Both the position numbers and the translations under genes were made by a program. The notes below the pieces were generated by a model. The model was given only the letters and a program-made list of their open reading frames with translations. It did not search any database and was not told the DNA's origin. This document shows, in pieces, positions 4,998-11,610 of a stretch of 13,093 nucleotides of DNA. The stretch comes from Paramacrobiotus metropolitanus (lineage: Eukaryota > Tardigrada > Eutardigrada > Parachela > Macrobiotidae), in contig NW_026570332.1 of the NCBI RefSeq assembly GCF_019649055.1, forward strand, positions 436,001 through 449,093, in the 5' to 3' direction. Positions within the stretch are counted from its first letter, which is position 1. Each line of letters starts with the position of its first letter.

Positions 4998-7129
4998 CCC
5001 TTCTCCGTAAGGTCGGGAAGTGAATCCGCTAGGTAACGCTTTTCTTCACGGTACCATTTCACGAATTCGGCGGCATCATCATCAGGATCTTTAAAGTCCT
5101 TCCGAAAGGCGTACTTGGACGCGTGCCGTTCCTGTATGTAAAGGAGGTCGCGTAACCAGACTGCCAAGATGATGCTTCGCATAGGTGAGCCAAGCTGTGC
5201 GACAATTGTATCCAGTTCTGGTGGTATGTGGGCGGTTCGGCGTGCTCCCCACAGGGTGTAATGGCAAAAGTAGTTGCCCAACCTTGCGGCGAAGACATAC
5301 CGTAAAATAGTTGCGTTTCGATCTTCTGGTCCCGGTTCTTCCTCCGGCAAGTACTGCAGTAGGTCCAGGGCCGCTCGAGCCGCTGCGATGATGAAGGCCG
5401 GGTGGGCGTCGGTGATGACGAATTGAGCCACGCTTTCCAGTTGATCGCGTGAGTACTCCTGAGGTCCGAGCTGACTTAGACTCGTCCTCTCCGGTGTGGA
5501 CAAAGGTACGTCCAACAGTGCCGGATCATGCACCGAAGGCAAAGCGTTTGCTCGATTGATCGGGTGTTCCACGTTGGGGTGGTCGTTCATGTTGAACTCG
5601 CCCATCCAGTTATTCAATTGGAATCTGGTCTGGAATCCGGATCGGATGAGGAACTGACGCAGGTTTTCTACCATCCGCCAAATGTGTGGTCGGTGTCGTT
5701 CCTCATATCCCAAGGTATTCATGATGTAGTTCGTCCGTTCGGTCGGATGTGGCATGACGACCTCAACTCCCTGTCGTCGGGCGTTGTCATAACGAGGGTC
5801 GTCCTGGCTTGGAACTTGCACTGTTGGCATCAAAGCCATCTGGTTTGACACATCAACGTCCATTTCTTCAGGTTTATCTGCCGGTTCCGCCATGTGGGCT
5901 TCCGGTTCTGGTTGCTGTTCAGGTGGGACAAAGTTCCGTTTCGACTTACTGGTTGAGTCGACGACCAGTCCCATGCTCGTCTTCTCCGGACTTGACCGCT
6001 TACCAGGTGAAGGTCGGGTTGCTTCACTATTGCCGTGTCCGGCAGGGGCTCGTCGTTCTTCGATTCTGTGTCGTGCGTCATGTCCGAGCCTATGTCGGAG
6101 GTCGTGTCCGGCTAATGGTTTAGCAGGTCGGCGCTGCTGTTGAGTCGACGACGCGGCAACTGGTTGTGCCGGAGTTCCAGGTTGAGGAATCTGCTGGGGG
6201 ACGGATGGCTGGGTTTGTGTAACCACTGGAACGACCTTCTGTGGGATCGTTGCCATCTGCTCCACCGTTGCGGGGTAAAGGGTGACCATTTTCATGGTTC
6301 CGTCGTCCTGTCGCATCATCATTTGGATTGATGCGGACTGAAGAGGTCGGTGGATGTCTCCGACTATCACTTCTCTCACGTCATGAAGCACCTGTTCCGA
6401 CTCTGAGCGGCCTTGTGTGGGCTGCTGTAGGTGAACAGTGATTTGTGGTTCATGCTTCGTTGGTGGTGGATGGACCTTCATGGTGGCAATTCTTTCGTTG
6501 ACTGCCTTAAGTTTCGCACGGTCCTCCTCCTGGCGCCGCAGGTCTTGTTGCTGACGGTATTCCAGAAGGCGATGAGTCAAAGTCGGTGGCACTGTGTTAG
6601 TCCATCCAGGGTCGGAAGCGCGGTTGCGTTGGATTTCCGACAAGTGATCCTGTTCGTAGGCCCGTAACTGGTTAATTAGACGTTCGCTGCGGGCTAAACG
6701 TCGGTATGCGCTGATGTTCCCAGCGACGACGTTTATGTACAACGCCGCTGCTTGCATCGCGTCACGACGCCCGACTTGTGGAGTATGTTCATCCGAGAAA
6801 GAAATGATGCAGTCCGCGCATGGGAGTCTGTTGCCCTGCGGAGTTGAGTTCTCTGCAATGTCGGCAGTCCGCCGTGTACGCCTCCGTTCGCGGCTGTTAA
6901 AAGAAAAATTAGACGATCCGTTTCTCGGATTCGTTAGCCTATACGTGTTACGTCCTATGATTACAACGGTCGGGCCAGGTCGGTTCTCGAGCTGGTCCAA
7001 GGCACTTATGTGGTGCCTAATGAGGTAGGTCGGGACATTCTGTTGTGTCCGAGGGAGGTCGGTGATCATAAGTACTTGTGTGGTACTCATGAAAGAGGTC
7101 GATTCTACGACTCTTCCGACGTATTCCAT
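4754..7129 (-). CDS. large unrecognised protein segment (791 codons)
   Basis: The longest uninterrupted frame in the window, from an ATG at 7129. I recognise no family. Residues 1-160 look folded, with PCADC at 103-107, the only close cysteine pair. Residues 150-220 are charged and helix-prone (RRQEEDRAKLKAVNERI). Residues 300-430 are proline/glutamine-rich and disordered, with a basic, histidine-rich repeat (GHDLRHRLGHDARHR, 341-355). Residues 465-705 form a likely alpha-helical domain (WRMVENLRQFL; FIIAAARAALDLLQYL; SIILAVWLRDLLYIQ). The last 80 or so residues seem to be out of frame, with the true continuation in the 4566-4997 segment. An in-frame TGA lies just upstream at 7136-7138 and the same frame is open before it, so this may be a separate gene or the rest of a longer one. 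No polymerase, protease, integrase or zinc-knuckle motif was seen. Confidence 0.65.
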   Translation of the reverse strand: MEYVGRVVESTSFMSTTQVLMITDLPRTQQNVPTYLIRHHISALDQLENRPGPTVVIIGRNTYRLTNPRNGSSNFSFNSRERRRTRRTADIAENSTPQGNRLPCADCIISFSDEHTPQVGRRDAMQAAALYINVVAGNISAYRRLARSERLINQLRAYEQDHLSEIQRNRASDPGWTNTVPPTLTHRLLEYRQQQDLRRQEEDRAKLKAVNERIATMKVHPPPTKHEPQITVHLQQPTQGRSESEQVLHDVREVIVGDIHRPLQSASIQMMMRQDDGTMKMVTLYPATVEQMATIPQKVVPVVTQTQPSVPQQIPQPGTPAQPVAASSTQQQRRPAKPLAGHDLRHRLGHDARHRIEERRAPAGHGNSEATRPSPGKRSSPEKTSMGLVVDSTSKSKRNFVPPEQQPEPEAHMAEPADKPEEMDVDVSNQMALMPTVQVPSQDDPRYDNARRQGVEVVMPHPTERTNYIMNTLGYEERHRPHIWRMVENLRQFLIRSGFQTRFQLNNWMGEFNMNDHPNVEHPINRANALPSVHDPALLDVPLSTPERTSLSQLGPQEYSRDQLESVAQFVITDAHPAFIIAAARAALDLLQYLPEEEPGPEDRNATILRYVFAARLGNYFCHYTLWGARRTAHIPPELDTIVAQLGSPMRSIILAVWLRDLLYIQERHASKYAFRKDFKDPDDDAAEFVKWYREEKRYLADSLPDLTEKGCRTTWHPARYLTHTNSVERSRKPRRRKRNTPVRKTPHNRVGSHQQHANQMSSGALVNHRNLTMKKMRLLRWGPADLSPLG
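4875..4890. repeat. TCTGTT-loop hairpin in coding sequence
   Basis: CCCAC (4875-4879) pairs with GTGGG (4886-4890) around TCTGTT, a short version of the CTGTTG loop class. Confidence 0.35.
6230..6251. repeat. TTCTGTG-loop hairpin 11 (coding)
   Basis: AACGACC (6230-6236) pairs with GG-A-TCGTT (6244-6251), seven pairs with one bulged A, around TTCTGTG (6237-6243). It lies inside the 791-codon frame. Confidence 0.5.
7000..7018. repeat. TTATGTG-loop hairpin 12 (coding)
   Basis: AGGCAC/GTGCCT, six perfect pairs, around TTATGTG (7006-7012). It shares its loop with the hairpin at 4527 but none of its stem apart from the loop-closing C-G and one C-G in the body. Confidence 0.55.
7033..7050. repeat. 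TTCTGTTG-loop hairpin (coding)
   Basis: GGACA (7033-7037) pairs with TGTCC (7046-7050) around TTCTGTTG. It sits between two 7-base-loop hairpins, so three related hairpins occur within 95 bp. Confidence 0.45.
7066..7092. repeat. TTGTGTG-loop hairpin 13 (coding)
   Basis: TCAT-A-AGTAC pairs with GTACT-C-ATGA, nine pairs around one A-C mismatch, enclosing TTGTGTG (7076-7082). Confidence 0.5.
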
Positions 7130-7135
7130 GTCTCC

Positions 7136-7426
7136 TCATCCGTTAGTCGATTCCACCCGGTTCACCTGGAGAGAGTCGGTTGGCTCGTTCTGTTGCTCCG
7201 AGGTCGGTGGATGCTTCGGTAAGTGTCCGTGTCGGTGTGTTGATGGCTTAAGGGCTTCGTATCGTTCTCCTTCCCGGGTCTGGTTGATGCCAAATCTCTT
7301 TTGGAAGAATCCCTTGCTCAGGACGAAGTCCAAGTCGTCACCAACATGTACTTCTCGCCTCCTTTCGTTCTGTTGACGGGCTTGTACTTCGGGTCGACCA
7401 GCTGGGGTTTTTAGCTTCCCATTCAA
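7136..7426 (-). CDS. coding segment ending at an in-frame TGA
   Basis: Unrecognised segment of about 96 codons. It contains a basic stretch (RQQNERRREVHVGDD) and a compact-looking part (FVLSKGFFQKRFGINQTREGERYEAL). At its 5' end it overlaps the frame of the 7338-8999 segment; the switch falls near the A-run at about 7405-7412 (GCTAAAAACCCC on the minus strand), where the frame moves by one base. It ends in TGA at 7136, and the ATG of the 791-codon segment follows in the same frame after GGAGAC. Its first codon in isolation would be TTG, so it is probably an internal piece of the long frame, not a gene of its own. Confidence 0.45.
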   Translation of the reverse strand: MNGKLKTPAGRPEVQARQQNERRREVHVGDDLDFVLSKGFFQKRFGINQTREGERYEALKPSTHRHGHLPKHPPTSEQQNEPTDSLQVNRVESTNG

Positions 7427-8999
7427 ATTCGAACCTGGCTACCAGCTGATGTAGAACTTCGCCGCGGGTCAGTCCTTCCGGGTGCCACGACATTTCCATA
7501 CACGCTTCGATGGCATGTACCCAACCTTCATAAGTGGTCGGCGCCGGATCTCGTTTCTCCGGTGGGAATTCGTAATACATCCGCTTGCTGCTGGTGTATG
7601 TCCGTATGATTTTACTTTCGTTGTACCCAAGGTTACAATACCGGTACACGTTGCTCTGGCTTAGTTGCCTCCAACCTCCACCGATGTCACCGATCTTATG
7701 GTGCCTGAGGAGCTGGAATGCGATCTTCGGTGTCGCAAACTTCGGTCCACAGGTCGCCAGGGCCTTCAAGGCCGCGAAAGTGTACATCCATCCCGGATCG
7801 TATTCCGAGACGCGTGGGGGTAGAGTATGAGCACGTTTAATGGCCACCGTCGGGTGTTTGACGTTTACCTTCGGTAGGCTAGGAATCTGTAACGGTAGGA
7901 CTTCCTGGGTATCCTCGTTCCATTCCTGGAGGAGTTGGTTCGGGTCGGAATCTGGTGTTAACCGTACTTGTTGACGGTAGTTCTGAGGAACGTAGACGTC
8001 ACCACTATCTTCATCCATCGGCTCGTCAGCTTCGTTGCCGTCGTTGGCCGGTGGTTCGTTCTGATTGTCAAAAATCTCCGGTTCACCCTGCTGTTGTGGT
8101 GCCGAAGCTGGTGGAGGTTGATCGTCATCGTCGTTATCGTCATCCTCCGACCCTTCTGGTGTTTGATAGGTGTCGTCATCGTCCTCATCTTCTTCTTCTT
8201 CATCTTCTTCCTCAGAGGGCGTTTTCTCCTTGGTCTTCACCGACTTCTTCCTTGATTTCAGCGGTTTGGGTTGACTCTTTCGTAGAGTCTTACCTTCCGG
8301 AGCCGGTGAAGTTTCCATAGGTGAGGTCGGTGGAAGAGATTGCGTGTCTTTCACCGCAAAACGTCCGGTTGTAGTCCGACCTAGCTTAGTTGCACTTGCC
8401 CTTGCTGGTGCCGAGGCGGTGTTGACATATGTTACCGGTTCAAACGGTGCCCGAGGTCGGTTGGTTGGTAGTCGTTTCTGTGACGACATACCTGACGCCC
8501 GTGCAATGTTCAACATGTCCGCCGCCTCGCCGGATGGTTGTTCATCCGACTCACTGTACTCCTCGACGACCGTTTCAGTACCTTCGGGAGAGGACTGTAG
8601 GTTGATATAGGATATCCGGAGTTTGAAATCGCGTCGTTGCTGTTCCGGTATGAACCGAGGTACTGTGTACCGAAGTGGTAAATCGCGTTCCGCGTTGGTC
8701 GTATGGAGGGAAAACTCTGCCACCATCGTTGCGATGACAGGTCCTAAGAGGCCCATTATGACGTCAATATTGCCTTGGCTGTTCTCGTACATAACGTTGT
8801 ATATACGGGCGATATGTAGTAAGGAGGATCCGCGGGGGTTTCTTGCGTATCCGATGCATCTGACGATTCTCGTCGGCGGGTCGTCCAGTGCTCTGGCAGC
8901 GGCACTTTGAGCTTTTGAATGATGTCCGGTGCGATTAGCTCGGCGGTCCGTCCCCATTGTCGGTGGACCGCTACGGCTAATCCAAAGTCCAAGGCCCAT
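7338..8999 (-). CDS. large unrecognised segment with acidic tract (553 codons)
   Basis: No family recognised. The first 35 or so codons look out of frame; the coherent part begins near ARALDDPPTRIVRCIGY. Residues 40-135 look folded (LLHIARIYNVMYENSQGNIDVIMGLLGPVIATMV is helical and hydrophobic, quoted here by its ends LLHIARI and GPVIATMV). Residues 140-340 are disordered: a basic, nuclear-signal-like patch (KSRKKSVKTKEK, about 248-259), then a long acidic run of E and D (262-293), then proline/glutamine-rich sequence. Residues 400-530 appear folded again (GWMYTFAALKALATCG, FATPKIAFQLLRHHKIG, GGGWRQLSQSNVYRYCN) and could be a small winged-helix-like DNA-binding fold, which is only an impression. 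Alternating folded and disordered blocks recur along the whole coding region. Confidence 0.6.
   Translation of the reverse strand: MGLGLWISRSGPPTMGTDRRANRTGHHSKAQSAAARALDDPPTRIVRCIGYARNPRGSSLLHIARIYNVMYENSQGNIDVIMGLLGPVIATMVAEFSLHTTNAERDLPLRYTVPRFIPEQQRRDFKLRISYINLQSSPEGTETVVEEYSESDEQPSGEAADMLNIARASGMSSQKRLPTNRPRAPFEPVTYVNTASAPARASATKLGRTTTGRFAVKDTQSLPPTSPMETSPAPEGKTLRKSQPKPLKSRKKSVKTKEKTPSEEEDEEEEDEDDDDTYQTPEGSEDDDNDDDDQPPPASAPQQQGEPEIFDNQNEPPANDGNEADEPMDEDSGDVYVPQNYRQQVRLTPDSDPNQLLQEWNEDTQEVLPLQIPSLPKVNVKHPTVAIKRAHTLPPRVSEYDPGWMYTFAALKALATCGPKFATPKIAFQLLRHHKIGDIGGGWRQLSQSNVYRYCNLGYNESKIIRTYTSSKRMYYEFPPEKRDPAPTTYEGWVHAIEACMEMSWHPEGLTRGEVLHQLVARFEFEWEAKNPSWSTRSTSPSTERKEARSTCW
8471..8487. repeat. 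TTCTGTG-loop hairpin 14 (coding)
   Basis: GTCGT/ACGAC, five perfect pairs, around TTCTGTG (8476-8482). The loop-closing pair here is T-A, where most members have C-G. Confidence 0.55.
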
Positions 9000-9232
9000 G
9001 CCACTATAGCCATCATAAGTTTCTGTGTGAGCCAGGGTGAGGTCCGACCTACGATCCTTAAGTTGGTCGAGAGGTCGCGCACCAATGACTGGTACACATC
9101 TCTGCCTTCATTTCGGGCATTCCTGACGCTTCTGACTATTTCGACGTGAAGTCGGACCGTATGAAATCCGACTGGTCGGTCGCCAGGTTGAGCGTCGGGT
9201 AGCCGCTGACGTACGTCATCGGGGCTGGCCAT
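8756..9232 (-). CDS. alpha-helical coding segment
   Basis: Unrecognised. The convincing part runs from PVGFHTVRLHVEIVRSVRN through DIIQKLKVPL (about 9180 down to 8895). It is rich in regularly spaced hydrophobic residues (LTQKLMMAIVAWALDFGLAV) and may be a helical bundle or contain one membrane-like helix. The first 20 or so codons overlap the end of the 9136-9579 segment and the last 45 overlap the start of 7338-8999. In each overlap only one frame looks protein-like, which places indels near 9165 and near 8895. Joined with its neighbours it would make one domain of about 200 residues. Confidence 0.5.
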   Translation of the reverse strand: MASPDDVRQRLPDAQPGDRPVGFHTVRLHVEIVRSVRNARNEGRDVYQSLVRDLSTNLRIVGRTSPWLTQKLMMAIVAWALDFGLAVAVHRQWGRTAELIAPDIIQKLKVPLPEHWTTRRRESSDASDTQETPADPPYYISPVYTTLCTRTAKAILTS

Positions 9233-9579
9233 TCAGAAGCGTCAGTGTCTTCTTCGTGACTCCATTCTTCATTACGATCGCCTTTGAATCCTTCGTATGG
9301 GTCGGCTTCTCCATGGTCGGAGATCTCGTCGTCAGGTTCCGACGGTTTCTCCGATTCGTCGTCCGAATCTTTCTTGGACGTAGCAGGTTTCGGTTGCTTG
9401 AGTGGTGGCTTAGGCGTCGGCTTAGACCTTTCGTGTGGTCTTTCGGCCTCTGTTTTGGTCACCGCTGTACCTGCTCTGGCGATCAGTTCTCGCATCCGCT
9501 GTTTGGCTGCGTCGTAGTCAAATTCCTCCTTGGCGTTCCCTTTTGTCCGGCTTCTGTGGGCCAGCGTCTGAGGTATCAA
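9136..9579 (-). CDS. charged, disordered coding segment
   Basis: Unrecognised segment of about 147 codons. It starts with a helix-prone piece (KEEFDYDAAKQRMRELIARAG), followed by proline/lysine repeats (PKPPLKQPKPATSKK), then serine/aspartate/glutamate-rich sequence (KKDSDDESEKPSEPDDE), ending with a WPAPMTYVSGYPTLNLATDQ stretch that probably begins the next folded block. Composition is that of a disordered linker. It overlaps both neighbours in other frames; the first 10 codons (MIPQTLAHRS) are likely out of frame. Confidence 0.5.
   Translation of the reverse strand: MIPQTLAHRSRTKGNAKEEFDYDAAKQRMRELIARAGTAVTKTEAERPHERSKPTPKPPLKQPKPATSKKDSDDESEKPSEPDDEISDHGEADPYEGFKGDRNEEWSHEEDTDASEWPAPMTYVSGYPTLNLATDQSDFIRSDFTSK
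9424..9441. repeat. variant-loop hairpin (TTTCGTGT) in coding sequence
   Basis: AGACC/GGTCT, five pairs, around TTTCGTGT (9429-9436). The loop resembles TTCTGTG and may be a diverged member. Confidence 0.3.
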
Positions 9580-9850
9580 GGTCTTCGGAGGACTTATGCC
9601 GTTTGGCCGGGTTAGGTTTCGGCGTCTTAATCGAAAGGTCCGACCTCGGTTTAGTCGGTTCCTTCGGAGGTTGTTTGGTCACCTCCTTTTCAGCTTCCTT
9701 TCTGGCTTCTTTCTTAGCCTTCTTCTTTTCCCTCCGTGACAACTTAGCCGAGTTAGCCGAGTTGATCACCTTTGAATCCAGTAATTCGTCCTGGATCTGC
9801 ACGGAAGGTTCCCTTACTGGTTGAGGTTCTTCATCTTGACCACCAATTGA
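9518..9850 (-). CDS. lysine/glutamate-rich coding segment
   Basis: Unrecognised. The frame is open upstream of the first start-like codon (GTG at 9802), reading QDEEPQPVREPSVQIQDELL, so the segment extends to about 9850. A strongly basic helical stretch follows (RREKKKAKKEARKEAEKE), then proline-rich sequence (KQPPKEPTKPRSD, KTPKPNPAKRHKSSEDL). It is probably a disordered, nucleic-acid-binding or nuclear-signal linker, judged by composition only. The last dozen codons overlap the next frame and look out of frame. Confidence 0.45.
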   Translation of the reverse strand, partial: SIGGQDEEPQPVREPSVQIQDELLDSKVINSANSAKLSRREKKKAKKEARKEAEKEVTKQPPKEPTKPRSDLSIKTPKPNPAKRHKSSEDLDTSDAGPQKPDKRERQGGI

Positions 9851-9996
9851 CGTGTTGTCGTGGAGGTCGACTTCGGGTCCGGTGCGAAGAGTTTCGGTCG
9901 GGTCGTGGCGGCCTGTTGTTGTGCCGCAAGTCGGACCTTCTCCGCACGGAATCGTTCTCCCATTCTTTTCATGACCTCAGCCATCCTTTGTGTAAG
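9814..9996 (-). CDS. short bridging coding segment (about 61 codons)
   Basis: Reading LTQRMAEVMKRMGERFRAEK followed by VRLAAQQQAATTRPKLFAPD, this frame continues the helix-forming MNMNA end of the 9969-10973 segment and leads to the QDEEPQPV start of 9518-9850. It stops at TAA (9814-9816). It is too short to call on length, but the amphipathic, charged helix and its fit between two neighbours make it credible as part of the long frame. Confidence 0.4.
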   Translation of the reverse strand, partial: LTQRMAEVMKRMGERFRAEKVRLAAQQQAATTRPKLFAPDPKSTSTTTRQLVVKMKNLNQ

Positions 9997-10973
9997 GCGT
10001 TCATGTTCATACGGACCGCGTCGGTGTTTCCAACGAGGTTAGCACGGCGTGACTTCAATGAGTTCCAGAGTTCTTTGTCCTCTGGGAACGCAGTGTCCAC
10101 ACTCGCATCCTGTTCCGACCTGGTCAGGTCCTGAACGTGTTTCAAGGCTGGGTCATCGTGGTATTCTCGCGAGAAATCGTCAGCCGGTTGCTGCTTCTTT
10201 TTGCTTCTCTTACCCGGAGCTGTTGCCGGCTCATCTGTCCGAGATTCGTCAATGACCAACTTGGCTGGTTCCGAAGTCGATTCATTCTGTGATTCAGGTC
10301 CGACCTCCTTTGGAGACGTCGTATCCATCTCCTCCGGGGTCTGTTTCGGTTTAGTTGGAGTATTCCGGGGCGTAAACCTACGTGGCTGTTCCTTCGGAGG
10401 TTGACTCGGCATCGTTGCCGGTTGAGACGCTGCCCGGTTCGGTGAGATCTGTTTCACCGGAGACCTACTCCTTCTCGGCGTTGAAGATTCTGCCGGTCGA
10501 GATCCATATGACGACCTGGAGCTTGTTTGTGCATCCATCAGCAGAGTCTCTTGCCAGGTTAAGTCGTCGTCATAGGTCGGGTCATCTTCGATCTGAGCAC
10601 CCTTTCTGTAGTTGTGGTCAGATTCGTCGCTACTGTCGGACATGATGCACCGAATCTTCTCGGTAACCTGTTGACCGGGTTGAGGGGGCATCTCCAACGT
10701 GTAGGCTGCAGGGTTGATGCGAGGGTGCCGGAGTAGTTGGGCTGGCTTAATAATGGCCGCGTCCAACGGAAGCTGTCGTAGTGCCTGTCTTCCGCACCTC
10801 ACAAACATCAGTCGGCGTAGAGCCTTGTCCCTGTCCTGGATTAGCGCGTATATCCGCTGACCGAGTGCTTGTTGCTCATCAGTGGATAGCTTTCCTAGCC
10901 TCAATCCCTCTGTTAGGTGGGCTTCGTTGAGAATCCGTTCCAGGTCATAGTTCTTGGCCTGTCGGACTATCTC
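9969..10973 (-). CDS. coding segment with helical N-part and disordered C-part
   Basis: Unrecognised. The frame opens after TAA at 10974-10976, reading EIVRQAKNYDLERILNEAHL, so no natural start codon is needed if it continues from upstream. About 100 helical residues follow (EQQALGQRIYALIQDRDKAL, RRLMFVRCGRQALRQLP). From about 10650 down it is disordered: acidic-serine patch (MSDSSDESDHN), arginine/serine/proline-rich patch (TPRRSRSPVKQISPN), proline/threonine-rich stretch, and a KRSKKKQQ basic patch. SR/SP runs and basic patches are typical of nuclear or RNA-binding proteins (family knowledge), not proof. It ends in a helix VRMNMNALHKGW, after which the frame changes. Confidence 0.5.
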   Translation of the reverse strand, partial: EIVRQAKNYDLERILNEAHLTEGLRLGKLSTDEQQALGQRIYALIQDRDKALRRLMFVRCGRQALRQLPLDAAIIKPAQLLRHPRINPAAYTLEMPPQPGQQVTEKIRCIMSDSSDESDHNYRKGAQIEDDPTYDDDLTWQETLLMDAQTSSRSSYGSRPAESSTPRRSRSPVKQISPNRAASQPATMPSQPPKEQPRRFTPRNTPTKPKQTPEEMDTTSPKEVGPESQNESTSEPAKLVIDESRTDEPATAPGKRSKKKQQPADDFSREYHDDPALKHVQDLTRSEQDASVDTAFPEDKELWNSLKSRRANLVGNTDAVRMNMNALHKGWLRS

Positions 10974-11004
10974 TTATGGACTCCAGACGTAAACACTGAC
11001 TTTG

Positions 11005-11610
11005 TTACCGAGGTCGGTTTCTGTGACTGACCCGGTTGTGTTTCATCCGCTGGAGTCTTTTCAAAATTTCCAACAGTTGTTCCTTTGTTCGGACTGGTGG
11101 AGGTGAGAATAGACGTCTCCTCGGACCTTTGTCGTCTGCTGCGGGCTCTTTATGTGAGAGTCCCAGCAGAGTTGTTGGTCGAGTGAGTCGGGCAGCTGGC
11201 TTTGGTTGGCCGTCCTGCGGTGTTGTTGGTGTTTCGGAAGTATCCATATCCACCTGTTCGAATGCACCGACCTCGAGTTCGTTCCCGAGTGGCGGTACTT
11301 CATCCATTGGTTCATCTTGTTGAACCTCCAATGGTTTGACAGGTTGGACCGGTGGCTTAAGTGTCGCCTTAATCTTCTTCGCGGGAGTTTTCAGCTTGCG
11401 TTCTGCTTCCTGTTGTTTGCGTTTGTAGAAGTCTTCCGCGAAGCTGTCAATTTTGACTTTAAGAATCCGTAACCGATCCTGATTCTTGACGGTCCGTTGC
11501 GTCTCAGGTCGGAGAATGAATCGGACCTCCTTGGTATTGTTCTCCAAGTGGCCTAGGTTGATGTCAATCTGGCAGTACTGCGGAGTCTGCGGGTCGGTTG
11601 AGTCCTGCAC
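11005..11610 (-). CDS. coding segment, helical core with proline-rich tail
   Basis: Unrecognised, about 201 codons. The N-part IDINLGHLENNTKEVRFILR, then a basic helix (EDFYKRKQQEAERKLKTPAK), is followed by valine/proline/glutamate-rich linkers (PPVQPVKPLEVQQDEPMDE) and a C-terminal helix (TKEQLLEILKRLQ). Near the end an alternative frame (TPADETQPGQSQKPTSVTKS, stop TAG at 10967) also looks protein-like and would bridge to EIVRQAKN of the next segment, implying two indels between about 10965 and 11065. All three frames meet a stop in 10967-11007, so a real gene boundary here cannot be excluded. Confidence 0.5.
   Translation of the reverse strand: MQDSTDPQTPQYCQIDINLGHLENNTKEVRFILRPETQRTVKNQDRLRILKVKIDSFAEDFYKRKQQEAERKLKTPAKKIKATLKPPVQPVKPLEVQQDEPMDEVPPLGNELEVGAFEQVDMDTSETPTTPQDGQPKPAARLTRPTTLLGLSHKEPAADDKGPRRRLFSPPPVRTKEQLLEILKRLQRMKHNRVSHRNRPR
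11012..11032. repeat. TTCTGTG-loop hairpin 15 (coding)
   Basis: GGTCGGT (11012-11018) pairs with ACTGACC (11026-11032), seven pairs including one G-T, around TTCTGTG. It lies at the probable frame junction or gene boundary. Confidence 0.55.

Noticed and set aside
7129-7138. Bacterial Shine-Dalgarno GAGGAG before ATG at 7129
   Set aside because: Spacing to ATG is only two bases and the rest of the window is eukaryotic in style.
7400-7415. Programmed -1 frameshift site at the A-run (TAAAAAC on the minus strand)
   Set aside because: It is not the XXXYYYZ heptamer (five A, not six) and the frame moves in the +1 direction; a simple indel explains it and the other frame changes better.
9010-9025. 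TTCTGTG in GTTTCTGTGTGAG
   Set aside because: Flanks do not pair, so it is not a hairpin member.
9547-9563. TTCTGTG within CCGGCTTCTGTGGGCCAGC
   Set aside because: Only three pairs with an eight-base loop; too weak to list as a member.
10278-10296. TTCTGTG within GATTCATTCTGTGATTCAG
   Set aside because: Flanks are a direct repeat (ATTCA), not an inverted repeat; only three pairs form with a different loop.
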